Assembly (NCBI GenBank): GCA_963720375.1
Contig: CAVRFM010000002.1
Coordinates: 102,835 to 166,834, forward strand
Origin: JAPLHP01 sp963720375
GTDB lineage: Bacteria; Chloroflexota; Dehalococcoidia; UBA2247; RBG-13-53-26
Reading direction: 5' to 3'
DNA length: 64,000 nt
The translations under genes and the position numbers were made by a program. Position 1 is the first letter of the stretch. Each line of letters begins with the position of its first letter. Shown in pieces: positions 62,387 to 64,000 of the stretch. The notes under the pieces are model-generated. The model was given only the letters and a program-made list of their open reading frames with translations. It was not told the DNA's origin and did no database searches.

Positions 62387-64000
62387 ATGCTCCAATCAGT
62401 AGTCGAATGGGCTGAAACTCTCCCCAAATGGCAGAGTGATGCTGTCCGTCGTATCTTGACCCAAAATGAACTAACTGAGAATGACAAGCTGGAACTTCTC
62501 TGCATACTGAAAGAAGAACACGGCCTTCCTGATCCATTGAACCCTGCTCCGAAATCATGCCCTTTGCAGAAGGGCCAAATATCCGGTCTTCCCCTCTCGC
62601 CCTCACAGATCATCCTCAAGGCGATGACCATTGAATCCGGCGTGAACGCTATTCCAGACCAATCCACACTCCCATTTGGCCACAAAGGGCTCACCGTGCT
62701 ATACGGTGAAAACGGCTCGGGAAAATCGGGATACGCTCGTGTACTGAAGAAAGCCTGTAGGGCTCGCGATACGAACGAACGCATTTTGCCCAATGCTTTC
62801 GTGCAAGACTCCTCAGGACCCGCAAAGGCTCGCTTCAAAGTGTCAGTTGATAACGCCCCTGACATAGACATTGATTGGCTGGATGGGCACGAACCCGATC
62901 CACGTCTGTCCAGTATCTGTGTCTTTGATTCCAAATGCGCACGCGTGATCATCGATGAGAAGAACGACCTTGTCTATCTCCCATATGGAGCCCACGTGTT
63001 TGAAGCTTTGGTTGCCCTGTTGCAGGATCTTCGAGCCAGACTCGAAGCCGCCAGACCTAAGCCGAATAGGCCGCTCTATCCCGACATGCCGCCTGCCACT
63101 GAAGCCGCCAAATTCATAGCTGGACTGTCCCGCCACACTACCAATGATGATCTTGACAAGGCCGCAACCTGGGTGGCCACAGACGATACGACCCTTACAG
63201 ACCTCAACACACACATCGTCGAGGGGGAACTTCACGACCCACAACGCCAAGCTAGGAGAATCCTGAACTTCAAGTCGCGCCTAGATAGCCTTCTTGAGAC
63301 ACTCATCGCAATTGATGCAGGTCTTTCGCCTACACAAGAGCAGGAGTTATCGAAAGCCATCAAAGACTTGGTAGAATCACAGAAAGCGTTGGCGCTAGCA
63401 TCTCAGGAAACCCTCTCGGAGGAACCATTAGCTGGCGGAGAGGCATGGCAAAAACTCTACAACGCTGCGAAAGCATACTCCACTCAAGTCGTCTATGTTG
63501 GCAAGGAATTCCCTGTCGTCGATGACGATAGTCTCTGCGTTCTCTGCATGCAACCTCTTTCAAGTGCTGCGAAACAACGCATGAAGAGATTCAAGGACTT
63601 CATGGAAAGGACTACCAAAAGACAGGCAGATGCTGCAAGCGAAAAGCTAGCACAGCTCGCGACTGCAATACAAGCCATCAATGTCCCCAAATCCGACACC
63701 TACAAAGATGACCTCGATGAAATCAGTATTCGTTGTCCCCCTTGGATGGCCCAACAAATACTTCACTTCCTAAACCAAGCAGCCCTCAGAATGGCAGCAA
63801 TGACACAAGCTGCCAAAGAGAACCAAGTATCCTCCCTCCCTCAACTGCCACCTGCGCCGTTAGAGTGCATCGCCTTGCTTGCTGGTCAGCTTGAAAGCGA
63901 AGCCGCGGAGATTGCCAAGACTGGTGATCCAGAAACCCTGCTCCAACTGAAAGCACAACGTGCCGAATTGTCAGCGCGGAAAATGCTTCACGATAAGCGA
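62387..64000 (+). CDS. SMC-like AAA ATPase with possible zinc hook (AAA_13/RloC-like), 3' partial
   Basis: 538 codons are visible with no stop before the window end. N-terminal helical region (VVEWAETLPKWQSDAVRRIL), then Walker A in LTVLYGENGSGKSGYARVLK near 105-124, a Cys/Arg-rich KKACRARDTNERILP, and a VFDSKCARVIIDEKN segment near 185. A coiled-coil region follows with CVLCMQPLS near 383, a C-x2-C like the zinc hook of Rad50 and RloC. The Walker B/signature half lies beyond the window. Family members include the RloC anticodon nuclease and other defence or repair ATPases; which one cannot be decided without the C-terminus. No upstream ribosome site is strong. Confidence 0.75.
   Translation, partial: MLQSVVEWAETLPKWQSDAVRRILTQNELTENDKLELLCILKEEHGLPDPLNPAPKSCPLQKGQISGLPLSPSQIILKAMTIESGVNAIPDQSTLPFGHKGLTVLYGENGSGKSGYARVLKKACRARDTNERILPNAFVQDSSGPAKARFKVSVDNAPDIDIDWLDGHEPDPRLSSICVFDSKCARVIIDEKNDLVYLPYGAHVFEALVALLQDLRARLEAARPKPNRPLYPDMPPATEAAKFIAGLSRHTTNDDLDKAATWVATDDTTLTDLNTHIVEGELHDPQRQARRILNFKSRLDSLLETLIAIDAGLSPTQEQELSKAIKDLVESQKALALASQETLSEEPLAGGEAWQKLYNAAKAYSTQVVYVGKEFPVVDDDSLCVLCMQPLSSAAKQRMKRFKDFMERTTKRQADAASEKLAQLATAIQAINVPKSDTYKDDLDEISIRCPPWMAQQILHFLNQAALRMAAMTQAAKENQVSSLPQLPPAPLECIALLAGQLESEAAEIAKTGDPETLLQLKAQRAELSARKMLHDKR

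Overview
The window looks like a chromosome segment of an uncultured strictly anaerobic bacterium, most likely of the phylum Chloroflexota near Dehalococcoidia. This is an inference from a Wood-Ljungdahl carbonyl-branch cluster, many ADP-forming acyl-CoA synthetase alpha-type genes, a DUF763 gene, the ferredoxin-coaD-rsmD group and frequent TTG/GTG starts. No rRNA or other phylogenetic marker is present, so the assignment is provisional.

Region 1 (1-20.1 kb, all plus strand): after the 3' end of an epimerase-like gene comes a long co-directional block. It holds methyltransferase acsE, both corrinoid protein subunits (acsD, acsC/cdhE), an archaeal-style CO dehydrogenase (cdhA with a ferredoxin insert, plus the epsilon subunit cdhB), a short archaeal-style acetyl-CoA synthase (cdhC) and the nickel ATPase cooC. 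Two sets of NADH-dehydrogenase-like flavoprotein genes (nuoE-nuoF-nuoG-like and nuoE-nuoF) lie inside or directly after this block. They suggest that CO/acetyl-CoA chemistry is wired to NAD(P)H. Three tandem ADP-forming acyl-CoA synthetase alpha-type genes follow and could turn acetyl-CoA into acetate plus ATP, but no beta subunit is seen.

Region 2 (20.3-27.3 kb) is accessory. It has a HEPN-like protein with a tiny upstream partner, a padR/membrane-protein pair with a palindromic operator, and a 4.2 kb integrated element. The element is bounded by 46-bp direct repeats that match the 3' half of tRNA-Lys. It carries a phospholipase-D/zinc-ribbon protein, a LuxR-type regulator, an HUH replication initiator, an excisionase and an integrase.

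Region 3 (27.4-35.3 kb): two short-chain dehydrogenases, mutL and a fourth acyl-CoA synthetase on the minus strand, diverging from a site-2 protease and a CaiB/BaiF CoA-transferase. An mgtC remnant closes the region.

Region 4 (35.7-56.5 kb) is housekeeping: phoU, proA, yggS, proC, yggT, cvpA, then on the minus strand a ferredoxin, coaD, rsmD, DUF763, ilvC-leuACDB, and nusA-ylxR-infB-rbfA-truB, followed by uvrC.

Region 5 (56.6-64 kb): a degenerate Xer-like recombinase, crotonase, 3-hydroxyacyl-CoA dehydrogenase, an epoxide-hydrolase-like enzyme, a strong promoter with a structured leader before a HEAT-repeat protein, an IS21-like remnant, and the 5' part of an SMC-like ATPase with a possible zinc hook that runs off the window.

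Eight genes, including essential nusA, are broken by what looks like a single-base indel in otherwise intact sequence. This points to sequence or assembly errors rather than wholesale decay, so the affected genes are listed as full-length with the shift noted.
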